NCBI GenBank assembly: GCA_002316595.1
Contig: DCDV01000017.1
Span: 66,147-99,162, forward strand
Origin: Mageeibacillus sp. UBA1046
GTDB taxonomy: Bacteria > Bacillota > Clostridia > Saccharofermentanales > DTU023
Direction: 5' to 3'
DNA length: 33,016 bases
This document shows, piece after piece, positions 1 to 7,632 of the stretch. The translations under genes and the position numbers were made by a program. How positions within the stretch are numbered: position 1 is the stretch's first letter; each line of letters opens with the position of its first letter. The notes beneath the pieces are model-generated. The model had not been told where the DNA came from. It searched no databases and worked only from the letters and a program-made list of their open reading frames with translations.

Positions 1-411
1 ATGGAGGATGTCATAGCTGACAGCATCGCTGAAGATGAAGAAGTAACGAATTGGAATCTGGAGTGGATGGATCGCTTTGAGAAGTACGCTAAGCAATTTA
101 TGCCAAAAATGTTTGCAGCCAATTACTATCGCAACATGGTTAATTATTGGATACCGTTCGCTTATGATCCCGATCACCGCTACCCTTCTATCCGCTTCCC
201 CTGGATAGTATCGGTTGCGTACACTAGTGAAGTAGCTGACGAGACCGCGCAAGGAGAATACCTTAACCTTTGCGCCAGGTCTCTGGTCAGGCATAATCTG
301 GCAACAATAGATATGATGCTTAATTCCAAGCATATCTACGAGATTAACAAGGAGGTTTCAGAAGATAATCAAAGTATTAGTTTCATCCGACAGAGGCCGA
401 TGCTAGTTTAG
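1..411 (+). CDS. Unrecognised protein, probably 3' part of a longer gene
   Basis: The frame is open from the first base of the window to a TAG at 409-411 (136 residues). It begins with ATG, but no upstream sequence is visible, so this may be a true start or an internal methionine; I treat the gene as possibly 5'-truncated. The product is soluble, with no membrane segment or signal peptide, and is rich in aromatic residues (for example NYWIPF and RFPWI around residues 48-68). I recognise no family or catalytic motif. The next gene starts 109 bases downstream behind its own ribosome site, so it may or may not share an operon with the DUF969/DUF979 genes. Confidence 0.5.
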   Translation: MEDVIADSIAEDEEVTNWNLEWMDRFEKYAKQFMPKMFAANYYRNMVNYWIPFAYDPDHRYPSIRFPWIVSVAYTSEVADETAQGEYLNLCARSLVRHNLATIDMMLNSKHIYEINKEVSEDNQSISFIRQRPMLV

Positions 412-431
412 GCCACATAACTCTATCCACC

Positions 432-473
432 TGCGGAATATAACTGCAAAATATTCCTGCTGACAATTCCGCA
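432..473 (+). promoter_or_regulatory. Mutually exclusive inverted repeats upstream of the DUF969 gene
   Basis: TGCGGAAT (432-439) is perfectly complementary to ATTCCGCA (466-473). A competing pair, GAATAT (436-441) with ATATTC (451-456), shares bases with the first arm, so only one hairpin could form at a time. There is no T-run after either, so neither resembles a simple terminator. A CTGACA -35-like box lies at 460-465 inside the structure, but I found no good -10 at the right distance. Function is unknown. Confidence 0.25.
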
Positions 474-520
474 ACAACTTAGAAGTTAATCGCAAAACAA
501 ACTCTTATAAGGAGACGCTT

Positions 521-1213
521 ATGGACTTAATTAAGTTATTAGGAGTTTTAGTAGTGATAGTTGGCTTTGCTCTAAAACTCGATTCGATTCTGATTATTAT
601 AGTTGCAGCCATAGTTACAGCTTTTGTCGGCAATCTGGGTGTAGACGGTTTGCTGGAGACATTAGGCAGTACTTTTGTTGCAAATCGCGGAATGGCGATC
701 TTTATCCTGATCATGCTGGTAACCGGCACTCTTGAGCGCAACGGTTTGAGAAATGCCGCCTCCGCCCTGATTGGTAAAGTTAAGAGAGCCTCCGCCGGAG
801 CAGTTATTGGTGCATATGGTATTATGCGTGGTATCTTTGCCGCCTTCAACGTCAGTTTCGGCGGCGTAGCAGGCTTTGTACGCCCGATCATAATGCCGAT
901 GGCTATAGCTGCTATAGAAACTTCAGGTCATGAGCCCAATGAAGACCATGTTGAAACCGTAAAGGGCATGGCTTCAGGCATGGAGAACATCTCGTGGTTC
1001 TTCTGTCAGGTGTTGTTCGTCGGCGGCGGCGGAGCTCTGTTGGTTCAGTCTACTCTGGCCCCCTTAGGCTACGAAGTAGAATTGCTTGACTTGGCAGTAG
1101 TTGAGATTCCCATCGCGATATTCGCCGTGCTTCTTGGTATTACTTACTACTTCTTAAAAGATAAGAAGTTAGTCAAGAAGTACTACGGCAGTGATGCGCA
1201 GAAGGAGGGTTAA
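521..1213 (+). CDS. DUF969 family membrane protein (putative 5-oxoproline-type transporter subunit)
   Basis: A 230-residue, very hydrophobic protein with several predicted membrane helices and a short basic C-terminal tail (KDKKLVKKYYG). It looks like DUF969, a family nearly always paired with DUF979. The pair is often found beside pyroglutamyl-peptidase or 5-oxoprolinase genes and is thought to transport 5-oxoproline or a related metabolite. The family assignment rests on overall sequence character and on the adjacent DUF979-like gene. The ATG at 521 is preceded by TAAGGAGA at 508-515. The stop lies two bases before the DUF979 start, indicating one transcript and probably one membrane complex. 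The substrate is not shown by the sequence. Confidence 0.8.
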   Translation: MDLIKLLGVLVVIVGFALKLDSILIIIVAAIVTAFVGNLGVDGLLETLGSTFVANRGMAIFILIMLVTGTLERNGLRNAASALIGKVKRASAGAVIGAYGIMRGIFAAFNVSFGGVAGFVRPIIMPMAIAAIETSGHEPNEDHVETVKGMASGMENISWFFCQVLFVGGGGALLVQSTLAPLGYEVELLDLAVVEIPIAIFAVLLGITYYFLKDKKLVKKYYGSDAQKEG

Positions 1214-1215
1214 TC

Positions 1216-2190
1216 ATGTTTGCGATATCAACTCCATTATTGGCATTATCGTTTTTCACTGACCCTGAAATCACAACTAGCGCTAAGCTTCTCGAGGTTA
1301 TGTTCATAGCTATGGGTCTCATTTCGATCTATAACGGCATCAAAAACCTTCTGGATAAAACCAACGAAGCCCGTATAGGAACTGCCGTATTCTGGACAGC
1401 CTTAGGTGTTGTAATGGCTTTCGGACGTTGGATTCCGCCCCTGGGTAACGGGATAATTATTATCATCATGACAATACCGGCAATATTTAAGCAAGTTAAG
1501 GTCGGTAGAACAGATGCTGCCACTCCGGAAGAAGAAAAGGCAAATTTTGACAGGATCGGGATGAAGATCTTTATCCCCTCTTTGACTATTGGTCTCAGTG
1601 CAATTGCTTTTGCACTTTTCACAAAATTAGGTGCATTGGTTGGTATTGGCTTTGGCGTAATCTTATCTATTGTTATCTTAATGATCTACTCCAGAAAGAA
1701 CACGCCAAAAGTATTTTTGGATGACTCAGCAAGACTATTATCAATCGTCGGGCCGCTTAGTATGCTGCCCATGCTGCTCGCCAGTCTGGGGGCAATATAT
1801 ACTGCCGCCGGAGTAGGTGATGTAATCGCAGATCTCGTCGGTGCCATAATCCCTGCAGGTAATGTAAATATAGGTATTATTGTATTCGCAGTGGGTATGG
1901 CTCTCTTCACTATGATTATGGGCAATGCCTTTGCAGCTATTACAGTTATGACTGTAGGCATCGGCCATCCCTTCGTGTTAGCATATGGTGCTGACCCTGT
2001 CGTCATCGGCATGGTCGCCCTCACTGCAGGATACTGCGGAACTTTGATGACTCCAATGGCGGCTAACTTCAATATTGTTCCGGTTGCCATGCTGGAGATG
2101 AAGGATCGCTGGGGAGTTATTAAGAATCAGGTTCTTCCTGCCTTGATCTTATTAGTATTCCAGATCATCTATATGATAGTCTTAAAGTAA
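1216..2190 (+). CDS. DUF979 family membrane protein, partner of DUF969
   Basis: A 324-residue polytopic membrane protein of about eight to ten hydrophobic stretches, with a soluble loop near residues 95-115 (VGRTDAATPEEEK). The C-terminal half carries glycine-rich segments such as MGNAFAAITVMTVGIGHPF and YCGTLMTPMAANFN, resembling pore or substrate loops of ion-transporter-superfamily permeases. It follows the DUF969 gene by two bases with a strong AAGGAGGG site, so the two are probably co-translated subunits. The family is associated with 5-oxoproline metabolism, but no pyroglutamyl peptidase or 5-oxoprolinase gene is in this window; a metallo-hydrolase-like gene follows instead. Confidence 0.8.
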   Translation: MFAISTPLLALSFFTDPEITTSAKLLEVMFIAMGLISIYNGIKNLLDKTNEARIGTAVFWTALGVVMAFGRWIPPLGNGIIIIIMTIPAIFKQVKVGRTDAATPEEEKANFDRIGMKIFIPSLTIGLSAIAFALFTKLGALVGIGFGVILSIVILMIYSRKNTPKVFLDDSARLLSIVGPLSMLPMLLASLGAIYTAAGVGDVIADLVGAIIPAGNVNIGIIVFAVGMALFTMIMGNAFAAITVMTVGIGHPFVLAYGADPVVIGMVALTAGYCGTLMTPMAANFNIVPVAMLEMKDRWGVIKNQVLPALILLVFQIIYMIVLK

Positions 2191-2192
2191 TT

Positions 2193-3185
2193 ATGGAAGA
2201 AAAACTCTCTAGAGGCGCACAAATTGTTGTCCGCGACTGGGTCAGGCTCAAGCCTTGGCAAAGCCTGCTCATCGTAACCAGTAATAACTACATGCGAGAA
2301 GCCATGGCGATTAAGAATGCTGCCTTAAAGCGGACTTTGCGTGTCGACATGTTGATTGTTGACGATGTCGGCAAGGATGTCGGGATTTATTTTGATGAGA
2401 ACGAAGTCGCTTTTGATGGTTATAGCGCAATCATCGCTGCTACAGAATATTCGCTGGTAACAACATTGGCCGCCAAAAGAGTGATCGGGCAGGGAAAGAA
2501 ATTTCTTTCCCTGCCCCTTTCCACTTCAGACGGTATTTCTATGCTGGAATATGACTTTCTGACAATGGACACAAAGAAGAGTAAGTTGATGGCCAACATC
2601 ATCATGGATTACTTAATAGAGTGTTCTACAATCCGTGTTGAGACCAAAGCAGGCACTAATCTGACCATGAGCAAAAAGGGACGTAAACCCGGTTTCTACA
2701 ACGGAGTTTGCCGGGATGGCAAGGGTTTTTCCTCTGCCAGCATAGAACTTTATGTGCCAATCATTGAAGACTCTGCAGAAGGCACGATGATTGTGGACTG
2801 TTCTTTAGGATATCTGGGCAAGTGTAATGAGCCTATCAAATTAATTCTCCGGGAGGGTAAAATAACTGAGATTCAAAACAATCCTTGCGGCGAGAAACTG
2901 AGAGAATATATTGAATCCTACGAAGATGATGGATTATATGTGGCTTCTGAGTTTGGCATCGGCTTGAATACTATTGCTAAATGCAGAGGACGCTGTTATA
3001 TAGAAGATGAATCGGCCTATGGTACCTTCCACATGGGATTTGGACGCAACCTTGCCCTGGGAGGTCAGCTTGAAGCCAATGGTCACTATGATCTGGTAGC
3101 CACAGCTCCTGACATCTTTGTGGATAACCGCCAGATTATGAGCGACGGTGTAATAATTATTCCTGAACCGGTTTTTATCGGATAA
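2193..3185 (+). CDS. M29 aminopeptidase / NicX-like metalloprotein (COG2309 type)
   Basis: A 330-residue cytoplasmic protein. The C-terminal half keeps the metal-site pattern of the M29 aminopeptidase and 2,5-dihydroxypyridine dioxygenase (NicX) superfamily: candidate ligands E185 (SIELYVP), E253 (ASEFGIGLN), H280 (GTFHMGFG), and H298 with D300 (GHYDLV). True M29 aminopeptidases are about 400 residues, so the length is closer to NicX-like members; peptidase or ring-cleaving activity cannot be decided here. The ATG lies two bases after the DUF979 stop with only a weak ribosome site, suggesting translational coupling. The context suggests it acts on whatever the DUF969/DUF979 transporter imports, possibly a modified amino acid or small peptide; that is inference. 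Confidence 0.7.
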   Translation: MEEKLSRGAQIVVRDWVRLKPWQSLLIVTSNNYMREAMAIKNAALKRTLRVDMLIVDDVGKDVGIYFDENEVAFDGYSAIIAATEYSLVTTLAAKRVIGQGKKFLSLPLSTSDGISMLEYDFLTMDTKKSKLMANIIMDYLIECSTIRVETKAGTNLTMSKKGRKPGFYNGVCRDGKGFSSASIELYVPIIEDSAEGTMIVDCSLGYLGKCNEPIKLILREGKITEIQNNPCGEKLREYIESYEDDGLYVASEFGIGLNTIAKCRGRCYIEDESAYGTFHMGFGRNLALGGQLEANGHYDLVATAPDIFVDNRQIMSDGVIIIPEPVFIG

Positions 3186-3217
3186 TTCTTACCTTTAGTT
3201 TAATTCTTGTCTTTCCG

Positions 3218-3246
3218 TTAACAAAATTTTTTCTATATGATATATT
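3218..3246 (+). promoter_or_regulatory. Predicted sigma-A promoter for the rnf operon
   Basis: TTAACA at 3218-3223, a 17-base spacer, and TATATT at 3241-3246 preceded by TGA, giving an extended -10. The start site would be near 3253, leaving a leader of about 50 bases before rnfC. The region between the M29-like gene and rnfC is AT-rich and shows no clear terminator. Confidence 0.6.
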
Positions 3247-3305
3247 TATTCATTAAGTGGCAATTAAATTATTTGCTGCGAAATTTTTAGATTGAGGAGA
3301 CAGGG

Positions 3306-4652
3306 ATGTTGTTAATTCGCAGGTCCCACCGCGGTGTTCATCCACCGGAAAACAAGAATACCCGCGGAATTGCAATCAAACGTTTAGACAACTTCGACAT
3401 AATTTCTATTCCCCTGGATATGCAGATAGGTCCGGGCTCTACTCCCTTGGTAGCCAAGGGTGATACCGTGCTTGTCGGCCAACGAATCGGTGAACCGATG
3501 GGGGGATGGAGTGTACCGGTTCATTCCAGTGTATCCGGCATTGTCGAAAGTGTAAAAAAAGAAATCATGAGTGACGGGGATGTCATCGAGTACGTCACTA
3601 TTATAAACGACCATGGGTACGTTGTCTCTCCGGATGTAAAACCACCTCAGATTAATAATAGAGATGATTTCATCGCTGCTTTGCGTGATTCCGGTCTGGT
3701 CGGTTTAGGCGGAGCTGCTTTCCCCACTTTTGTAAAACAAAATCCGCCGCCGTATAAAGATATTGATCTTCTGATTATAAATGCAGCTGAATGCGAGCCC
3801 TATATCACTTCAGACCATCGCATTATGCTGGATTTCCCTGATGAGGTTATAGCAGGCTGTATGATTGCAGCTTCCTGGCTCAGCATCAAACAGGTGATTA
3901 TTGGTGTCGAAGATAATAAACCAGATGTCAAAAAACCTCTGGAAGAAGCCATCAGGGCATATCCCCGGCGTGAATCAGATACAGATATTGAAATCAAAAT
4001 TAAAGTGCTGCCAACTCTTTATCCCACCGGCGCAGAGAAGGTTCTTGTTAATAAGCTGACAGGCCGTGTGGTGCCGATGGGAGGACTTCCTGCAGATGTG
4101 GGAGTCATAGTGCAGAATGTTACTACCATCGCTTTTATATCCGCTTATATGAAGACAGGTATGCCCTTGATTCGCAAAGTTATTACTCTTGATGGCAGCG
4201 CCGCAGCGGAGCCGGGCAATTATGATGTGCCGGTCGGAGCGCATATCGAAGATGTTATTGAGGCGGCGGGCGGTACCAGAACGAAGCCCGGAAAAATCAT
4301 CATGGGAGGCCCGATGATGGGTACAGCAATAGACGAGCTTTCCCGCCCTGTCTTGCTGCAGACTAACGCAATTTTGATCTTGTCTGAAGAGGATGCGATA
4401 CTTCCAAAAGAAATTGCCTGTATATCGTGCGGCGAATGCGTCAGAGCCTGCCCGATGATCTTGCAGCCAACCAGTCTGGACAAGGCCGCCCGCAGGCTGG
4501 ATGTAGATACCTTAGATAAGGAATACGTGCTTAACTGTATTGAATGCGGCTGCTGTTCATATGTATGTCCCTCAAAACGTTATCTGGTACAAAACATAGT
4601 AATCGGCAAAGGGCTTGTGCGTGATGCCCAGAAGAGAGGAGAGGTAGACTAA
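3306..4652 (+). CDS. rnfC: Ion-translocating oxidoreductase subunit RnfC
   Basis: The peripheral, NADH/FMN-binding subunit of the Rnf complex, where electrons from ferredoxin reach NAD. At 448 residues it matches the compact clostridial form. The glycine-rich stretch GLVGLGGAAFPTFVK is near residue 130, and two C-terminal [4Fe-4S] motifs are intact: C372/C375/C378/C382 (CISCGECVRAC) and C411/C414/C417/C421 (CIECGCCSYVC). It is the first gene of a rnfCDGEAB operon, the order known from Acetobacterium and Clostridium. A GAGGAG site precedes the ATG, and its stop overlaps the rnfD start as TAATG. It has no membrane segment and is held to the membrane by the other subunits. Confidence 0.96.
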   Translation: MLLIRRSHRGVHPPENKNTRGIAIKRLDNFDIISIPLDMQIGPGSTPLVAKGDTVLVGQRIGEPMGGWSVPVHSSVSGIVESVKKEIMSDGDVIEYVTIINDHGYVVSPDVKPPQINNRDDFIAALRDSGLVGLGGAAFPTFVKQNPPPYKDIDLLIINAAECEPYITSDHRIMLDFPDEVIAGCMIAASWLSIKQVIIGVEDNKPDVKKPLEEAIRAYPRRESDTDIEIKIKVLPTLYPTGAEKVLVNKLTGRVVPMGGLPADVGVIVQNVTTIAFISAYMKTGMPLIRKVITLDGSAAAEPGNYDVPVGAHIEDVIEAAGGTRTKPGKIIMGGPMMGTAIDELSRPVLLQTNAILILSEEDAILPKEIACISCGECVRACPMILQPTSLDKAARRLDVDTLDKEYVLNCIECGCCSYVCPSKRYLVQNIVIGKGLVRDAQKRGEVD

Positions 4653-5644
4653 TGCTTAAAGTTTCTGCTTCACCTCATATCAGATCTTTGCGCACAACCC
4701 GCGCGATCATGCTGGATGTCATCATCGCTCTGGTCCCCGCCATGATAGCCGCTTTCTTAATCTTTGGTCCCAGAAGCCTGGCAATCATAGCTGTAAGTGT
4801 TGCTGCTGCAGTTTTGACAGAATTCTTAAGTAATCTGGCTATGAAGAGAGACCAATCGATAGGTGACTTGACAGCTGTCGTTACCGGACTGCTTCTGGCA
4901 TATGGCCTGCCTGCTTCCTTGCCTTTATGGATGGTTGCATTGGGCGCTGCTGTCGCTATCGGAGCAGCCAAAATGCTCTTTGGCGGACTGGGAGATAATT
5001 TTGCCAACCCGGCTATTACAGGACGTGTTTTTCTGGCCGTATCCTTTGGATCACAGATGTCGAACTCGGTGGTATTGGGGCGTTTCGCCAAAGCCGGCCT
5101 TTCTTCTGACTTGATTAGTCAGGCTGCAGCGGTGGCAGTAGCAGCTGATACAGATCTGGTCAGCCAGGCTACTCCTTTGGCAGTAGCCCGCAATATGGTT
5201 GAAGGCGATGTCCCTGACTACCTCACTTTGTTTCTGGGAAATCATGCCGGAATGATTGGCGAAGTATCAGTCCTGGCTCTTCTGATCGGCGTCCTCTGGC
5301 TATTATTGCGCGGTGTCATTGACCTTTGGATACCATTGTCCATGATCATCCCTACGATCTTGCTAGGTTGGCTGGCAGGCGGAGATCCGCTCATGCATCT
5401 AATGTCCGGCGGACTGATAATTGGCGCCTTCTTCATGGCTACTGATTATGTCACTTCTCCTATCACCGTCAAAGGCAAGATAATCTTTGGCGTCGGCTGC
5501 GGACTGTTGACTTTTATGATGCGCATGTATTCAGGAATGCCGGAAGGAGTATCCTACGCGATACTGATTATGAATATACTTACTCCTCATATCAACAACT
5601 GGACAAAACCGATTACTATGGGAGGTGAAAAGCATGCCAGCTAA
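4652..5644 (+). CDS. rnfD: Rnf complex membrane subunit RnfD
   Basis: A 330-residue integral membrane subunit homologous to NqrB, carrying covalently bound FMN in characterised Rnf complexes. The family signature GGLGDNFANPAITGR is at residues 111-125. The flavinylation site appears to be T174 in D168-LVSQAT, which fits the ApbE consensus Dxx(S/T)GAT except that Gln replaces Gly. Several hydrophobic helices flank these loops. The start codon shares one base with the rnfC stop, and the gene overlaps rnfG by 11 bases, so translation is tightly coupled. An ApbE flavin transferase would be needed and is not encoded in this window. Confidence 0.95.
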   Translation: MLKVSASPHIRSLRTTRAIMLDVIIALVPAMIAAFLIFGPRSLAIIAVSVAAAVLTEFLSNLAMKRDQSIGDLTAVVTGLLLAYGLPASLPLWMVALGAAVAIGAAKMLFGGLGDNFANPAITGRVFLAVSFGSQMSNSVVLGRFAKAGLSSDLISQAAAVAVAADTDLVSQATPLAVARNMVEGDVPDYLTLFLGNHAGMIGEVSVLALLIGVLWLLLRGVIDLWIPLSMIIPTILLGWLAGGDPLMHLMSGGLIIGAFFMATDYVTSPITVKGKIIFGVGCGLLTFMMRMYSGMPEGVSYAILIMNILTPHINNWTKPITMGGEKHAS

Positions 5645-6230
5645 GGATAACAAGAATAAAACTCCCTTGATTGACCGTGGAATTATGCCAGTCGTAATCC
5701 TGACAGTTATAACAATTGTCTGCGTGGCTGCCCTGGCATTCGTCTCAAGCATTACTGAAGACGCCAGAAAGGCGCAGGAGCTGCAGGCCAGTTTCGCCAT
5801 CCAGCTCGAACTGTTCCCTGAGGCGGACGAGTTTTTGCAAATCCCGCTGGATGACATTGCTGCAAAGTTCCCAAGCATAACTCAGATTGTACAGGCAATA
5901 GACAGCTCCGGCGGCAGTCTGGGCTACGTGGTAACTGCTGAGGGGAACGGATACGGCGGAGAGTTGCCTGCCACAGTAGGTTACGATACAGATGGAAATA
6001 TTGTGGGTGTCAGATTTGACGTTTCCGCAGAAACAGCCGGCTATGGGCAAAATGCGGGCAAGCCTGATTTTTATGAACAGTTTTCCTCATTTAACGCCAG
6101 CCAGACACTTACTGCAGACAGCAGTTCATCTGATACTGTAATTGATGCCCTGACCGGATCAACCCGCACTACCAATGCGATAGTGGCGGCGATCAATGAT
6201 GCCTCCGGGGCTTTCCAGCTAATGGAGTAG
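5634..6230 (+). CDS. rnfG: Rnf complex flavoprotein subunit RnfG
   Basis: A 198-residue protein with one N-terminal membrane helix (about residues 17-40) and an extracytoplasmic FMN-binding domain. The covalent-FMN motif is DALTGST at 171-177, with T177 the likely attachment site; the consensus Ala is Ser here. I chose the ATG at 5634 because GGAGGT at 5621-5626 lies seven bases upstream. A GTG at 5625 in the same frame overlaps that ribosome site and is less likely. The start lies inside the end of rnfD. RnfG passes electrons between RnfD and the membrane subunits in the NQR-like transfer scheme. Confidence 0.94.
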   Translation: MPAKDNKNKTPLIDRGIMPVVILTVITIVCVAALAFVSSITEDARKAQELQASFAIQLELFPEADEFLQIPLDDIAAKFPSITQIVQAIDSSGGSLGYVVTAEGNGYGGELPATVGYDTDGNIVGVRFDVSAETAGYGQNAGKPDFYEQFSSFNASQTLTADSSSSDTVIDALTGSTRTTNAIVAAINDASGAFQLME

Positions 6231-6238
6231 GGGAGAAA

Positions 6239-7012
6239 ATGGCAAAGAAGAATAGATCACTTACCTATGAATTCACCAAGGGAATAGTCAAAGAGAATCC
6301 CTTGCTGGTTCTGTTGCTGGGAACTTGTCCGGCTCTTGCTGTAACCACCTCAGCATGGAACGGTTTAGGAATGGGGTTAGCAGCGACATTTGTCCTGGTT
6401 CTGGCAAATATCGTTATTTCCGCACTTAGGAACGTTATTCCTGACCGGGTCAGGATTCCCAGTTACATCACCATAATCGCCAGTCTGGTTACTATTTTAC
6501 AGCTGTTGCTGCAGGCTTATCTGCCCGATTTAAATAGATCTCTGGGGATTTATATTCCCTTGATTACTGTGAACTGCATAATTTTGGGTCGTGCTGAAGC
6601 TTTCGCCAACAGAAGAACGATCATTGCAAGTCTAATGGATGGACTGGGCATGGGGGTCGGCTTTACTTTGGCCTTATTTATAATCGGCTCTGTTAGAGAG
6701 ATCCTGGGCTACGGCACTTTCTTTGGCATGGGTCTGCCTTACATTGGTGGGGACTATGTACTCCAGCCAATATTGATCTTCGCCTTACCGCCAGGAGGGT
6801 TTGCAGTTTATGGGCTTCTGATCGCACTTTCACAGAAGCTGAGCAATCGTCTTTACGCTCAGACGCCGGCTCCTATATTAGATAAGGAACATTATCCCGG
6901 AAGTGTTCTCGTAGGTTCAGCTTTTGGCTCTGATGGCAAACTTGCCTATCCGGTGGTTAGTCAGGAAAAAGAACCGTCTGCCGGCGACGCGGGAAGAAAA
7001 GAATCTTTCTGA
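6239..7012 (+). CDS. rnfE: Rnf complex membrane subunit RnfE
   Basis: A 257-residue protein with about six membrane helices and a hydrophilic C-terminal extension of roughly 50 residues. It is homologous to NqrD and to RnfA. C30 (LLLGTCPALAV) and C113 (ITVNCIILG) match the conserved cysteines that, with those of RnfA, hold an intramembrane iron-sulfur centre in solved NQR/RNF structures. GGGGAGA precedes the ATG and the gap from rnfG is eight bases. The C-terminal tail (from about residue 210, rich in charged and polar residues) looks longer than the minimal family core and is probably cytoplasmic. Confidence 0.95.
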   Translation: MAKKNRSLTYEFTKGIVKENPLLVLLLGTCPALAVTTSAWNGLGMGLAATFVLVLANIVISALRNVIPDRVRIPSYITIIASLVTILQLLLQAYLPDLNRSLGIYIPLITVNCIILGRAEAFANRRTIIASLMDGLGMGVGFTLALFIIGSVREILGYGTFFGMGLPYIGGDYVLQPILIFALPPGGFAVYGLLIALSQKLSNRLYAQTPAPILDKEHYPGSVLVGSAFGSDGKLAYPVVSQEKEPSAGDAGRKESF

Positions 7013-7031
7013 TAAGAATGAGGAGTAAAAA

Positions 7032-7622
7032 ATGATTGATATTGCTAAAATTCTATTTACTGTAATACTGATAAACAATATCGTTCTCTCTCAATTCTTG
7101 GGGGTCTGCTCCTTCCTGGGACTGACCACCAATCTAAAGAATTCAATGGGAATGAGTCTTGCTGTTGTTTTCGTCATGGTCGTTTCCTCGGCAATTACAT
7201 ACCCCATCTACACATATCTGTTGGTTCCTAACAACTTGGAATATCTCCAGACCGTTGTATTTATCCTTATAATTGCTTCAGCAGTACAAGTGCTGGAAGC
7301 AATCATTAAAAAAAGTATGCCCCCTCTCTACAAGGCAATGGGGATTTATCTGCCCTTGATTACGACAAACTGCGCAATTTTAGGTATAATGCTATTGAAT
7401 ATCCAAGAATCTTATACCTTTGTGCAAGCTATTATAAACGGATTCGGAGCCGGAGTCAGTTTTATGCTGGCAATGTTCCTCTTTGCAGGTGTGCGCCAAA
7501 AAATGTCTGAAGCAAATATTCCTGAGTTCTTCAAAGGAATGCCTTCTGTTTTGGTGGCTGCAGCGATCGTTTCGGTCTCGTTTAATGGCTTCAAGGGAGT
7601 AATCGAAAATATCTTTGGTTAG
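7032..7622 (+). CDS. rnfA: Rnf complex membrane subunit RnfA
   Basis: A 196-residue, six-helix membrane protein, the usual RnfA length, homologous to NqrE. C26 (QFLGVCSFLG) and C114 (ITTNCAILG) are the pseudo-symmetric counterparts of the RnfE cysteines and should complete the membrane iron-sulfur site. TGAGGAG lies upstream of the ATG, and the gap from rnfE is 19 bases. RnfA and RnfE form the core of the ion-translocating module. Whether this complex moves sodium ions or protons cannot be read reliably from the sequence. Confidence 0.96.
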   Translation: MIDIAKILFTVILINNIVLSQFLGVCSFLGLTTNLKNSMGMSLAVVFVMVVSSAITYPIYTYLLVPNNLEYLQTVVFILIIASAVQVLEAIIKKSMPPLYKAMGIYLPLITTNCAILGIMLLNIQESYTFVQAIINGFGAGVSFMLAMFLFAGVRQKMSEANIPEFFKGMPSVLVAAAIVSVSFNGFKGVIENIFG

Positions 7623-7632
7623 GTTGGAGTGA

